In this document: positions 38,011 through 45,910 of the stretch, one piece after another
Layout of the letters: the number at the start of each line of letters is the position of its first letter
Numbering within the stretch: the stretch's first letter is position 1
Virus record (IMG/VR): IMGVR_UViG_3300029812_000326
Location: 44,871 to 108,870 of that record
Origin: a virus
DNA: 64,000 nt
Strand: one strand, 5' to 3'
Made by a program: the position numbers and the translations under genes
Notes under the pieces: model-generated
Databases searched by the model: none
Seen by the model: the letters and a program-made list of their open reading frames with translations, nothing else
What the model was told of the DNA's origin: nothing

Positions 38011-38406
38011 ATGGGAACCCATCCTGTATCTTTTAATCAATTAACTATTGCCATAGAAATAATAGAAAAGAATCTTGAAGCTTTGACATTAACTGTTACT
38101 AATATGGTTCAACATATTTCCACGGGTATTCCTTCAAAACGCGATTTAGATAGAATTCGTCAAGAAATAGTGTTGATGAAAGAATCCGGAGATTATTCTG
38201 GAAATCAAATTGGAAATATCAATGATGCAGATTTGCGAGCAATGTTAGAACTGAAACCTACATTGGATAATCTTATTGCTATGATGGAATCTTTTGATGA
38301 TTGGAAAACATCTACAAATAGTACTATAAATCAAATTAGTAGCCAATTGCAAGCAGTTCAATTACAATTATCGGCATTGGAAAGAAGAGTAGTAGCATTG
38401 GAGTAA
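38011..38406 (+). CDS. Small coiled-coil structural protein
   Basis: The 131-residue product is nearly all helix with heptad-like runs (IEIIEKNLEALTLTVTNMVQ near the start; TINQISSQLQAVQLQLSALE at the end). AAGGAG precedes the ATG. Trimeric coiled coils of this kind act as fibre stalks or connectors, and it lies directly before the fibre genes. No named family. Confidence 0.75.
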   Translation: MGTHPVSFNQLTIAIEIIEKNLEALTLTVTNMVQHISTGIPSKRDLDRIRQEIVLMKESGDYSGNQIGNINDADLRAMLELKPTLDNLIAMMESFDDWKTSTNSTINQISSQLQAVQLQLSALERRVVALE

Positions 38407-38409
38407 TAT

Positions 38410-38796
38410 ATGAGCGGCTATAAAAAAGCTTCATATGTAAAAGGTCCACTTCGGCGCATTTCTAGCTTTTTGTTTGTAAGAAAAAATGGATCTATTGATG
38501 TTAATGTATTGGCATTAGGTAGTGTAAAATCTACTGTGATTGAATTCACTACTAATGAATCTGTCAAGTTGCCTGGGGTAGCTTATCCAAAACGCAAATC
38601 ATTAACATTATGTCCTATTATTGATTCTTCCGGAATGTTTTATATTGGTGGTTCTGATGTTACAGTTGATAATGGATTACCATTAAGTTCTTTGGAATAT
38701 TATTCTATAGATATTGGTGAAAATGCTGATTTATGGGGTGTTGCCGATACGTCGGGTGAAGTGAGAATTTTAGAACTTGCTGAATATGATAATTAA
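38410..38796 (+). CDS. Small beta-rich structural protein
   Basis: The 128-residue product looks like a single beta domain ([60 protein letters not shown]). The final strands resemble the phage domains that end in a Trp/Val-containing [10 protein letters not shown] motif. TTGGAG lies inside the last codons of the previous gene and gives a Shine-Dalgarno site. A fibre-tip or decoration role is possible; no family recognised. Confidence 0.7.
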   Translation: MSGYKKASYVKGPLRRISSFLFVRKNGSIDVNVLALGSVKSTVIEFTTNESVKLPGVAYPKRKSLTLCPIIDSSGMFYIGGSDVTVDNGLPLSSLEYYSIDIGENADLWGVADTSGEVRILELAEYDN

Positions 38797-38816
38797 TTTA
38801 TTTCAAAGAAGATATT

Positions 38817-40127
38817 ATGTCTAATCCAATTATGCCAAGTAGTGGTGGAGAATCGAAAGACAAAACTCCTCCAATAATTGGTGGAGATGAATGTGAACAA
38901 GGATCTACTTGTGATGTAGATACCACACCTCCAGTTATATCTCCTCCTTCTTGTGGATGGGGGGTTGCTGGAGCCCGAGGGTATCCAGGATTGCCAGGAC
39001 CGCAAGGTCCACAAGGAGAGCAAGGAATTCCTGGGATCAGTGGTGAACCCGGGGAAGCTGGACTTCAAGGAGATCCTGGTATGAGCGGTGAACCGGGAGA
39101 GCAAGGCCCACAGGGACCAGAAGGCCCAGAAGGCCCAGAGGGGCCTCCAGGATCAGGAGGATGGCAGACTTTAGATGATATTTGCGCGGTTGGAAATGAA
39201 ACAGATTATGATATTCATACATCTGGGGATTTGATTGTAGACCATTCGGGAATGTTTGGGAAAGATATATTTCTTAATTGGGATGGACCAGATGATGATA
39301 GTTATTTATATTTTTATGACGGAGCATCTCCTACTGGGCGACATTTAAAATGGAACAATGCGTCCAGTAGATTTGAATTTAATGAAGATGTCCGTTGTGC
39401 AGAATTAGAGGGCGGGAAAAATATTCATATAAATATCTATCATAATGATGTTGACGCAGTCATGCATTTTTATAAACCCGGTGCAGGATATGAATTTTTT
39501 AAATGGGATAAAACTAATAATAAATTTGTTCTTAGTGATAAAATAGAAATCGGCGGAAATACAACTGTTTTGGGGAGTATTTATGGACATTCAAATATTG
39601 TGGCTTATGGAGATTTATTAGTTAATTATGATTATGGAGATGTCGATGCGCAAATAAGATTTTTCAAATCCGATTCAAACGAAGAATATCTTAAATGGAA
39701 TAAAACCCACAATTGGTTTGAATTCTCAGATGATCTCCATGTGGGCGGCGGAATATCTGGTTCTTTCTTTATAATAGGGGATCTTGCACTTCCTGGTAGT
39801 CCAGTTGAAGGAACTATAGCATATGATTCAACTTCTGGGGAATTCTTCGGATGGGATGGGAGTGTATGGGATCCATTTAGTGGTGAAGTTGGAATAAGTG
39901 GAGAGCCTGGACAACAGGGAATATCAGGAGAACCGGGAGAACAAGGATCTCCAGGAGATATCAGTCAAGCAACTTTAGATTTCGTATGTGATAATTCGAA
40001 TGAAACAGATCAGGATATTCACACATCGGGAGATTTGATTGCAGATGAAACTCTCGAAGCCAGAAGAATTGAATTGAATAAAAATATGAATTACGAAGAC
40101 GTTGTTATTTATTTTTACTTTCCCTAA
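38817..40127 (+). CDS. Tail fibre with collagen-like repeats, first of three fragments
   Basis: The 436-residue product carries about 25 Gly-X-Y triplets near residues 50-115 ([16 protein letters not shown] and onward) and a second short set near residue 360 ([16 protein letters not shown]). Between them are stalk units: [20 protein letters not shown] followed by about 40-residue blocks ending in FYxPGxxxExxKWDKTxxxFxxSD. The protein stops inside such a unit, after DVVIYFYFP. The missing half (FKYSVARGRFEF) opens the gene at 40716, beyond an HNH gene. So this is the N-terminal piece of a fibre gene interrupted by insertion. Confidence 0.85.
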   Translation: MSNPIMPSSGGESKDKTPPIIGGDECEQGSTCDVDTTPPVISPPSCGWGVAGARGYPGLPGPQGPQGEQGIPGISGEPGEAGLQGDPGMSGEPGEQGPQGPEGPEGPEGPPGSGGWQTLDDICAVGNETDYDIHTSGDLIVDHSGMFGKDIFLNWDGPDDDSYLYFYDGASPTGRHLKWNNASSRFEFNEDVRCAELEGGKNIHINIYHNDVDAVMHFYKPGAGYEFFKWDKTNNKFVLSDKIEIGGNTTVLGSIYGHSNIVAYGDLLVNYDYGDVDAQIRFFKSDSNEEYLKWNKTHNWFEFSDDLHVGGGISGSFFIIGDLALPGSPVEGTIAYDSTSGEFFGWDGSVWDPFSGEVGISGEPGQQGISGEPGEQGSPGDISQATLDFVCDNSNETDQDIHTSGDLIADETLEARRIELNKNMNYEDVVIYFYFP

Positions 40128-40149
40128 TCCATAATGGAGGAAATATTGA

Positions 40150-40695
40150 ATGGGTAGAAAATTACTTAATTTAACTGGGCAAAGATTTGGAAGATTAATT
40201 GTTTTAAAATTTGCTGGTAGGAATAAATTTAGTCAAACCCGCTGGCTATGTAAATGTGATTGTGGAATGGAAAACATTGTTTCCAGTGTGAATTTAAGAA
40301 ATGGAAATACAAAAAGTTGTGGATGCTTGAGGAACGAAACTGCATCTCAAACATGTAAGAAACGCTTGGAATCTAATCATCCTCGATGGAAAGGCTTTAC
40401 ATACGATAGTAATGGATATGTTTTAATTCATCTTGGAAGAAAAAAATATATACGTGAGCATATTCTTGTAATGGAACAACATTTAGGAAGAAAATTATTA
40501 AAAGATGAAAATATTCATCATAAGAACGGAATCAGGGATGATAACCATTTGGAGAATTTGGAATTATGGACACATGCCCATCCTTGTGGTCAAAGAGTTT
40601 CAGATATGATTAAATTCTGTGAAGAATATTTAATTCAATATAATCCGTCTAGAATAAAAAAATTAAAGTATAATGATTTAATCAATTATAACTAA
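40150..40695 (+). CDS. HNH homing endonuclease with N-terminal zinc domain, inserted in fibre gene
   Basis: The 181-residue enzyme differs from the other HNH families here. Its N-terminus (GQRFGRLIVLKFAGRN, then WLCKCDCG and NTKSCGCLRNE) is a Cys4 zinc module seen in many free-standing phage endonucleases. The nuclease is of HNH_3 type: REHILVMEQHLGRKL followed by NIHHKNGIRDDNHLENLELW, where HH and N are catalytic. GGAGG lies nine bases before the ATG. With only 22 bases before it and 20 after it, it fills the break in the fibre gene. Confidence 0.9.
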   Translation: MGRKLLNLTGQRFGRLIVLKFAGRNKFSQTRWLCKCDCGMENIVSSVNLRNGNTKSCGCLRNETASQTCKKRLESNHPRWKGFTYDSNGYVLIHLGRKKYIREHILVMEQHLGRKLLKDENIHHKNGIRDDNHLENLELWTHAHPCGQRVSDMIKFCEEYLIQYNPSRIKKLKYNDLINYN

Positions 40696-40715
40696 GAGAA
40701 AGGAGGTGAAATCGC

Positions 40716-41249
40716 TTGAGTTTCACTACATTTAAATACAGCGTTGCTCGAGGTCGGTTTGAATTCACGGCTCCAGCTCAGATTTCAGGAGAATTATATG
40801 TTGATGGCTCTGGAATGTTCGAAGATGATATTTATTTACATTATAAGGGTCCAGATGGAGATCAATATATATTCTTCTATGATGATAGTGCGCCTGATAA
40901 CGAATGGCTGAAATGGGACGAAGCGGATGATCGTTTTGAATTCAGCAATGATCTTTATGTCGAAGGTGCTGGACTCATTTCAGAAATATCCGGACATGCA
41001 TATGCTGCTGAAGGCGATACATTGGATGTTGTATGCGGCAGAGGGCATGAAACGCAATATGATATCCATAGTTCTGGAACGATTACCGCCGATGTAGATC
41101 TGGATGCTGGAGTGGACGTGAATGCCGGCGGTGATATAAATGCTGGTGCGGATGTGACTGCAGGTGGAGATGCAAAAATCGATGGAAATGTCCATGTCAA
41201 TTTTGATGCAGGTGCCGGCGATCCAACGGTTTTCTTTTATTATTCCTGA
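40716..41249 (+). CDS. Tail fibre, second fragment
   Basis: TTG is the start, set by a near-perfect AAAGGAGGTGA upstream. The 177-residue product begins in mid-repeat (FTTFKYSVARGRFEF) and then has a full unit (QYIFFYDDSAPDNEWLKWDE, DDRFEFSNDL) and the stalk signature TLDVVCGRGHETQYDIHSSG. A run of short DVNAGGDINAGADVTAGGDA repeats follows. It again stops inside a unit, after DPTVFFYYS. It is the middle piece of the split fibre and is in the same frame as the pieces on either side. Confidence 0.8.
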   Translation: MSFTTFKYSVARGRFEFTAPAQISGELYVDGSGMFEDDIYLHYKGPDGDQYIFFYDDSAPDNEWLKWDEADDRFEFSNDLYVEGAGLISEISGHAYAAEGDTLDVVCGRGHETQYDIHSSGTITADVDLDAGVDVNAGGDINAGADVTAGGDAKIDGNVHVNFDAGAGDPTVFFYYS

Positions 41250-41251
41250 TT

Positions 41252-41285
41252 AAGAATAGCAAATGGGACTTGCTTTCTTATTCTT
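41252..41285 (+). other. Stem-loop at the second fibre break
   Basis: AAGAATA (41252-41258) pairs with TATTCTT (41279-41285), and the adjoining GCAA pairs with TTGC (41270-41273), with a seven-base loop and a five-base bulge. It lies just after the stop of the second fibre piece. It could weaken transcription or be left from the inserted element. There is no long T run, so it is not a convincing terminator. Confidence 0.35.
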
Positions 41286-41298
41286 TTCTGGAGGAAAT

Positions 41299-41400
41299 AT
41301 GTTTGAATATTTTAAATGGTCTAGGAAATTTGATTGTTGTATTGAATATGGAACCGTAGAAAGACCGTATTATGCTAAAGGATTTGGAGCGATAAAATGA
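41299..41400 (+). pseudogene. Remnant 5' end of an HNH endonuclease gene
   Basis: A 33-codon frame with a good GGAGGAA site reads FKWSRKFDCCIEYGTVERP then AKGFG. This matches the start of the 14753 HNH protein (KKWSQKYGDCCIECGTTEIP, then HKGHG). The second Cys of the knuckle has become Tyr, the GHG histidine is lost, and the frame ends in TGA before any nuclease domain. It lies in the second break of the fibre gene and overlaps the next fibre start (ATGA). It is a decayed homing gene, kept perhaps because its ribosome site feeds the fibre fragment downstream. Confidence 0.7.
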
Positions 41401-43070
41401 GTTTGGAATATCTGAAATTTAACATTTCTAATGACAGATTTGAATTCAGTGATGATATACATATTTCTGGATGCGGATCTTTCTGTGAATTATCTGGGTC
41501 TTACTATGGATTATCTGGAGATTATATCTCTCATCGTGATGATACATCTAATCCTCACGAAGTAACATTTGATCAAGCCAGAGATCAACAGGGAGGCTCT
41601 GACGTAACATTGGCAGAACTTGAAGAATTGACCGATGGCTCTGTAACTGTATTGCATGCTCATGCTGGCGGCGGAGCAGATACTTTGGATAATGTTTGTG
41701 ATCGGGGAAATGAGACAAACCAAGATATACATAGCTCGGGCACGGTGTATGCTGATCGTTCCCTAATGACCGATGGTGATGTAGAAATCGCCGATGATTT
41801 GAATGTTGGTGATGATGCATCCATATCGGGCGATTTACATGTTGTGGGCACTTTCTATACGGATGGTGAAATTCATGCTGGTAATTCTATTTTTGCGACA
41901 GGCGATTTAAAAGCAACTAATAATCTTTATTTAAATAGCAATAATGATAATCAAGATGCTGTTGTTCATTTTTACAAACCCACTGCAGGCGAAGAAACTC
42001 TGAGATGGGATAAAACAGATCTTCGTTTTGAATTTAGTGATGATTTACAAGTTCAAGGCAAATTATTAGTTGATAATTCAGGAACATTTGAAACGGGATT
42101 ATTTTCAAAAGATGATGTTTATTTTTCTCGCGATCTTTACATTGAAGAGGATATTCTCTGTGAATGGGATGCTTATATAAAAAGTTTAATTCTTAATAAA
42201 AACTTTCACAATACTACTGCGCAAATTATTTTCAGAAAACCTACTTCTGGATTTGAATCTTTAACATGGAATAAAGGTACAAATAGATTTTTATTGAGTA
42301 ATGATTTACAAATTCAAGGTGATCTTTATATAGATGAATCCGGAACATTCGGCGATCAAGTAGTAGTTGACGCATCAGGAATTTATTATGAAGCGAATGA
42401 TCAACATACTCACATATCTGATTTCCTTGCTGGATTGCCTGGGCTTATGTTTAATACATCATCGGAGAAGTGGCAATATTGTAATGATGGCTCTACTTGG
42501 GCGGATATTGGGAGTGGTGGTGCCGGTGCTGGAAGCATACTTCTTCCTGTTGAAGGCGCCGCTCTTGGTGATGGAACAGTTGGTTCAGCTGCGCCGGCTC
42601 TAAGTCTTGTTACAACTTCGGATGCCGATGATCCTCAGTGCAGAACATTTTGCCTACGATTTGATGCCAGCACGGATGAACATTGCTTCTGGCAATTCCG
42701 ACTACCTGCTGATTATAGTTCTGGCGGAAGACTTAAAGTTCAATTTTATAATGTTAGTGCTCAATTAAATGATATAAAAACTGCACAATTTGAAGGATGT
42801 CTCCAAGCTGTAACTCCTGGTGATGCAACAATTATGACTGCTCTTGATCTGACAACGGATGGTGGTGGTTGGGTTGGAACACTTAAGACCTTGACATCGG
42901 GCACAACAGCTGGAAGATTATATGAATCATCTATTGATATGGCTTCCAATCTCGATGGAATGGTTGCTGGAGATTTTATACAATTTGGATTAAGAAGAGA
43001 TGTTAGTGATGACGATGCTACAGGAGATATGGCAGTGATTGCAGTAACATTCGAATATAACTATGCATAA
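41397..43070 (+). CDS. Tail fibre, third fragment with receptor-binding end
   Basis: The 557-residue product begins in mid-repeat (SLEYLKFNISNDRFEFSDDI), continuing the unit broken at 41249. Further units follow: TLDNVCDRGNETNQDIHSSG, AVVHFYKPTAGEETLRWDKT and AQIIFRKPTSGFESLTWNKG. From about residue 330 a new domain starts (LAGLPGLMFNTSSEKWQYCNDGSTW) and leads to a beta-sandwich end (FCLRFDASTDEHCFWQFRLP, VIAVTFEYNYA), probably the receptor-binding tip. Together with the two preceding pieces the original fibre would be about 1170 residues. Confidence 0.85.
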   Translation: MSLEYLKFNISNDRFEFSDDIHISGCGSFCELSGSYYGLSGDYISHRDDTSNPHEVTFDQARDQQGGSDVTLAELEELTDGSVTVLHAHAGGGADTLDNVCDRGNETNQDIHSSGTVYADRSLMTDGDVEIADDLNVGDDASISGDLHVVGTFYTDGEIHAGNSIFATGDLKATNNLYLNSNNDNQDAVVHFYKPTAGEETLRWDKTDLRFEFSDDLQVQGKLLVDNSGTFETGLFSKDDVYFSRDLYIEEDILCEWDAYIKSLILNKNFHNTTAQIIFRKPTSGFESLTWNKGTNRFLLSNDLQIQGDLYIDESGTFGDQVVVDASGIYYEANDQHTHISDFLAGLPGLMFNTSSEKWQYCNDGSTWADIGSGGAGAGSILLPVEGAALGDGTVGSAAPALSLVTTSDADDPQCRTFCLRFDASTDEHCFWQFRLPADYSSGGRLKVQFYNVSAQLNDIKTAQFEGCLQAVTPGDATIMTALDLTTDGGGWVGTLKTLTSGTTAGRLYESSIDMASNLDGMVAGDFIQFGLRRDVSDDDATGDMAVIAVTFEYNYA

Positions 43071-43097
43071 ACAATGGCTATTTGAATAGGAAAATCT

Positions 43098-43784
43098 ATG
43101 AGTATAGAATTTACAAATGCAGCTTCAAAATATGCGTGGGTTGATAGAACACCATTTGAAATAAATGGACCTTTGACTGTGTCTCTTTGGCTTTACGTAA
43201 AAACTCTTACGGCCTGGAATGGAATTTATACTATGGGACTAAATTCAGGTATAAATCTCTTTATGACAGATGGTATTAAATTGCGATCATTTGTAAGAGA
43301 AAAAACACCCATTCGATGGCAATTCAATGATTCAACAAATAATATTAATGCAAATCAATGGTATCACGTTTGCCAAGTTGTAACAGCAGATAATATGCAT
43401 CTTTATATAGATGGAGTTGATCAAGAAGCAATCAGTCCTGGAGGATATGGAGGGGATATAAATTATCCAGATGTTTATGATTGGCGCATCAGTGGATATA
43501 ATGATCAAGAATTTGATGGTATGATAGAAGATTTAGCTTATTGGAATAAGGAGCTTAGTATAGCACAAATTCTTTTATTGGCTAAATCTTATAAGAAAAG
43601 AATACCATTACAAATTCAACCTGCTAATTTGATGCTTTATCTTCCATTTGATGAAGCAAATATTGGAGCTGCATATGGAACAGCGTATGATTGGAGTGGT
43701 AATGGACGGAATGCAACACCAAGCGGTCCTCCAATAGGAGCAAAAGGAATTTTATCTTATCCGTCAAAGATCGTTATGGTATAA
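43098..43784 (+). CDS. LamG-like lectin domain protein
   Basis: The 228-residue product is a single concanavalin A-like jelly roll: LTVSLWLYVKTLTAWNGIYT, ANQWYHVCQVVTADNMHLYI, DGVDQE, ISGYNDQEFDGMIEDLAYWN and ELSIAQILLLAKS are the usual LamG_3 strands and closing helix. The later LMLYLPFDE and YDWSGNGRNATPSG resemble the opening strands of a second copy. Such domains bind carbohydrate, and the place right after the fibre suggests a host-surface ligand. Confidence 0.85.
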   Translation: MSIEFTNAASKYAWVDRTPFEINGPLTVSLWLYVKTLTAWNGIYTMGLNSGINLFMTDGIKLRSFVREKTPIRWQFNDSTNNINANQWYHVCQVVTADNMHLYIDGVDQEAISPGGYGGDINYPDVYDWRISGYNDQEFDGMIEDLAYWNKELSIAQILLLAKSYKKRIPLQIQPANLMLYLPFDEANIGAAYGTAYDWSGNGRNATPSGPPIGAKGILSYPSKIVMV

Positions 43785-43787
43785 AAT

Positions 43788-44354
43788 ATGATTGATCATA
43801 TTGTAGGCATAGATGAAGTTGGAAGAGGCTGTTTAGCCGGTCCAGTCGTTGCATGTGCAATTATGACCAACTATTCTGCAATTCCCCTATGTTGTCGGGA
43901 TTCTAAGAAATTTACTGAAACCCGCAGGAAATTCGTGGCCCGCATATGTCTTCCCTACGTAAATAAAATAGCATTTGGAACGATTTCAAATGAAATTATA
44001 GATGAATTTGGCATTAAAAATGCTACGAAGTTAGCTATGACCAGAGCATATGAAAAACTTAATCCCAATCATGATATTGTATACATCGATGGCATAGATG
44101 GAATAGGAATCAAAGATGAAATTGTTGTGCCTCATGGAGATGACCTAATTCCCTGGATATCATTGGCTTCCATATATGGCAAAATCTATAGAGATTTCAT
44201 AATGATTCAGTATTCTGAGATGGAAGAATACAAAATGTACAATTTGGATAGGAACAAAGGCTATCTTACGCATGAGCACAAAGTGGCGATTGATAGGTAC
44301 GGATTGTCGAATATTCACCGACAATCATTCAGTTGGGAGAATTCTTGGAAATAA
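43788..44354 (+). CDS. rnhB: Ribonuclease HII
   Basis: The 188-residue enzyme removes ribonucleotides and RNA primers from RNA/DNA hybrids. Motifs are complete: GIDEVGRGCLAGPVVACA at residues 7-24 with the catalytic Asp-Glu, DSKKFTETRR, VYIDGIDGIG with a metal-binding Asp, ASIYGKIYRDFIM, and NKGYLTHEH with HRQSF at the end. At this length it is a compact, complete form. It is odd in being the last gene of the structural operon, on the opposite strand from the replication genes it would assist. It starts three bases after the lectin stop. Confidence 0.95.
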   Translation: MIDHIVGIDEVGRGCLAGPVVACAIMTNYSAIPLCCRDSKKFTETRRKFVARICLPYVNKIAFGTISNEIIDEFGIKNATKLAMTRAYEKLNPNHDIVYIDGIDGIGIKDEIVVPHGDDLIPWISLASIYGKIYRDFIMIQYSEMEEYKMYNLDRNKGYLTHEHKVAIDRYGLSNIHRQSFSWENSWK

Positions 44355-44464
44355 CGCGGATTTACATTGCAAAAGTCCCAGAATTGATCGAGCGTGGAAA
44401 TAAGGATGGAAGATGGCTTTCAAAGAAAAGGGGAATCTGGCATCCTATGCCATGTATTTTTTAA
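44345..44464 (+). CDS. Possible small protein overlapping rnhB
   Basis: A 39-codon frame starts with TTG at 44345, seven bases after GGGAG, inside the last codons of rnhB. The product (EITRIYIAKVPELIERGNKD, then GRWLSKKRGIWHPMPCIF) has normal composition. Nothing else explains the DNA here. It is the last plus-strand frame before the convergent minus-strand genes. Function is unknown, and it could be the stub of a larger lost gene. Confidence 0.4.
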   Translation: MEITRIYIAKVPELIERGNKDGRWLSKKRGIWHPMPCIF

Positions 44465-44509
44465 TGCTTTAATATCACAATTTTAATTACTTTGTAGTCA
44501 TATAAAAAT

Positions 44510-45577
44510 TCAATCCGATTCATAATACGAGCTCCGCGGGGATTTGACCAATAATTCATTAAAAAATTTGATGAATTCAACGGCAATTTTTTCTGGGGAA
44601 TATTTTTTTGCATATTGAATCATTTTTTGTTGCACGGTTTGAGATTTTTCTTTATCATGAAAAAGTTCAATTAATAATTGATGTAAATTATTTACATTTT
44701 GATATTTAATTACTTCATCGGAAAATAAATGGAAAAAATCCGATCCATCTGGTACCAATATTGGACATCCCGCTCCAATTATTTGAAATGCTGTAGATGA
44801 AACAACGCCATAATCTTTTTTTATGAATTTATGCAATACAATAGCATCTGAAGCGGATATGTAATCATCAAATCTTCGATGAGACAATATTTCTTGTCGA
44901 ATAATCATCCAGGATGACATATTTGATTTTTCAAAAAATTTCTTATCAGGTGAAGCAAGAATAAGCAAAATTGATTCATCTTTCAAATTATCGGATAAAT
45001 ATCGAAGATATAGTTCATATCCTCTTTGACAAAATGAAAGAATTATCCGTTTATCTTGAGGCAAATTTAATTTTTTCCTGGCATCTTGTTTATTTCTTTT
45101 TCTTATTGGAAAACAAGGAAAAGGAATTAATTGAGCATTTGAATAAATTTTCTTTAGAAATTCCTGACGTTCAGTAAAATATATTACGCCATCCCAAAGG
45201 AATTGATAAAAATTAGGATTATTTGGCAGTTGATTTTCATGAACAATTTGAATTATAATTTTGCTACGTCTATAAATATTGGGAATAATTTTTATTAATT
45301 TTTCCATTGGAAATATCATAATATCTTGAATTATGAAAACATCGAATTCTTGAGATAAAATGGGTGCTGGATCAAGAAAATTGGTTTGTTGGGTGCCTAT
45401 GCAACGGATTACATAATTTTCATCTTTGTTAGTAATATGGGTACCATGAAAATCATTTTTAATAAAGGTAAAGATGGTAAGTTCATGCCCCATTTCAATC
45501 CAGCTTTTTCCAATTGATTCTGCATGAATAGCAACTCCGCTATCTGTGTTCCAAGCGGACAGCATGCCTATTTTCAT
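44510..45577 (-). CDS. Glycosyltransferase (GT4-like)
   Basis: The 355-residue product has a two-Rossmann GT-B layout. The N-terminus, MKIGMLSAWNTDSGVAIHAES, has the same nucleotide-sugar enzyme start as the second half of the 45880 product (VGVMTTWNERCGIARYS). The C-terminal donor site reads SDAIVLHKFIKKDYGVVSSTAFQIIGAGCPILVP, in which the usual E-x7-E has been altered. The protein probably moves a sugar onto DNA bases, a virion protein or a host glycan. It ends the minus-strand operon. Confidence 0.75.
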   Translation of the reverse strand: MKIGMLSAWNTDSGVAIHAESIGKSWIEMGHELTIFTFIKNDFHGTHITNKDENYVIRCIGTQQTNFLDPAPILSQEFDVFIIQDIMIFPMEKLIKIIPNIYRRSKIIIQIVHENQLPNNPNFYQFLWDGVIYFTERQEFLKKIYSNAQLIPFPCFPIRKRNKQDARKKLNLPQDKRIILSFCQRGYELYLRYLSDNLKDESILLILASPDKKFFEKSNMSSWMIIRQEILSHRRFDDYISASDAIVLHKFIKKDYGVVSSTAFQIIGAGCPILVPDGSDFFHLFSDEVIKYQNVNNLHQLLIELFHDKEKSQTVQQKMIQYAKKYSPEKIAVEFIKFFNELLVKSPRSSYYESD

Positions 45578-45589
45578 CTGTTTCGCCTT

Positions 45590-45910
45590 TTACTTTTGAT
45601 GTAATATTAATCGCCGTTTTAACCAAGATATTACGGCGCTTCTGAAGCTTCTCAATATCTTTTTCTCATTAGTATGTTTTTTATCAGATTCAATAAGAAC
45701 TTTTTTCATAATATTTTCAAGATCTAAACTGATATCTCGGGACGAACAGTAATCAAGCATTACAGAAATATCAATGCATTCTTCTTCAAGTTGCCTTATG
45801 AATAATGTAGTATCGGCGCTTGTATCTGGGAGCATTCCGCCAAGGAGTCTGACATATTTATGAATGTATTCGTTATATTTTAAGATTGGCTCGCCCGCTT
45901 CTTTACACAT
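45590..45910 (-). CDS. Small helical protein of unknown function
   Basis: The 106-residue product is mostly charged helix (TLFIRQLEEECIDISVMLDY, LENIMKKVLIESDKKHTNEK, AVISWLKRRLI). It lies between the two glycosyltransferase genes and its start overlaps the end of the longer one by 31 bases. This suggests coupled expression and perhaps an accessory role. No family was recognised. Confidence 0.7.
   Translation of the reverse strand: MCKEAGEPILKYNEYIHKYVRLLGGMLPDTSADTTLFIRQLEEECIDISVMLDYCSSRDISLDLENIMKKVLIESDKKHTNEKKILRSFRSAVISWLKRRLILHQK

Noticed and set aside
40128-40715. Group I or II intron in the fibre gene
   Set aside because: Only 22 bases before and 20 after the HNH frame are non-coding, too short for an intron core, and each fibre piece has its own stop and start signals.
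44465-44509. Terminator between the convergent operons
   Set aside because: No hairpin with a T run could be found here, nor at 56367-56386.
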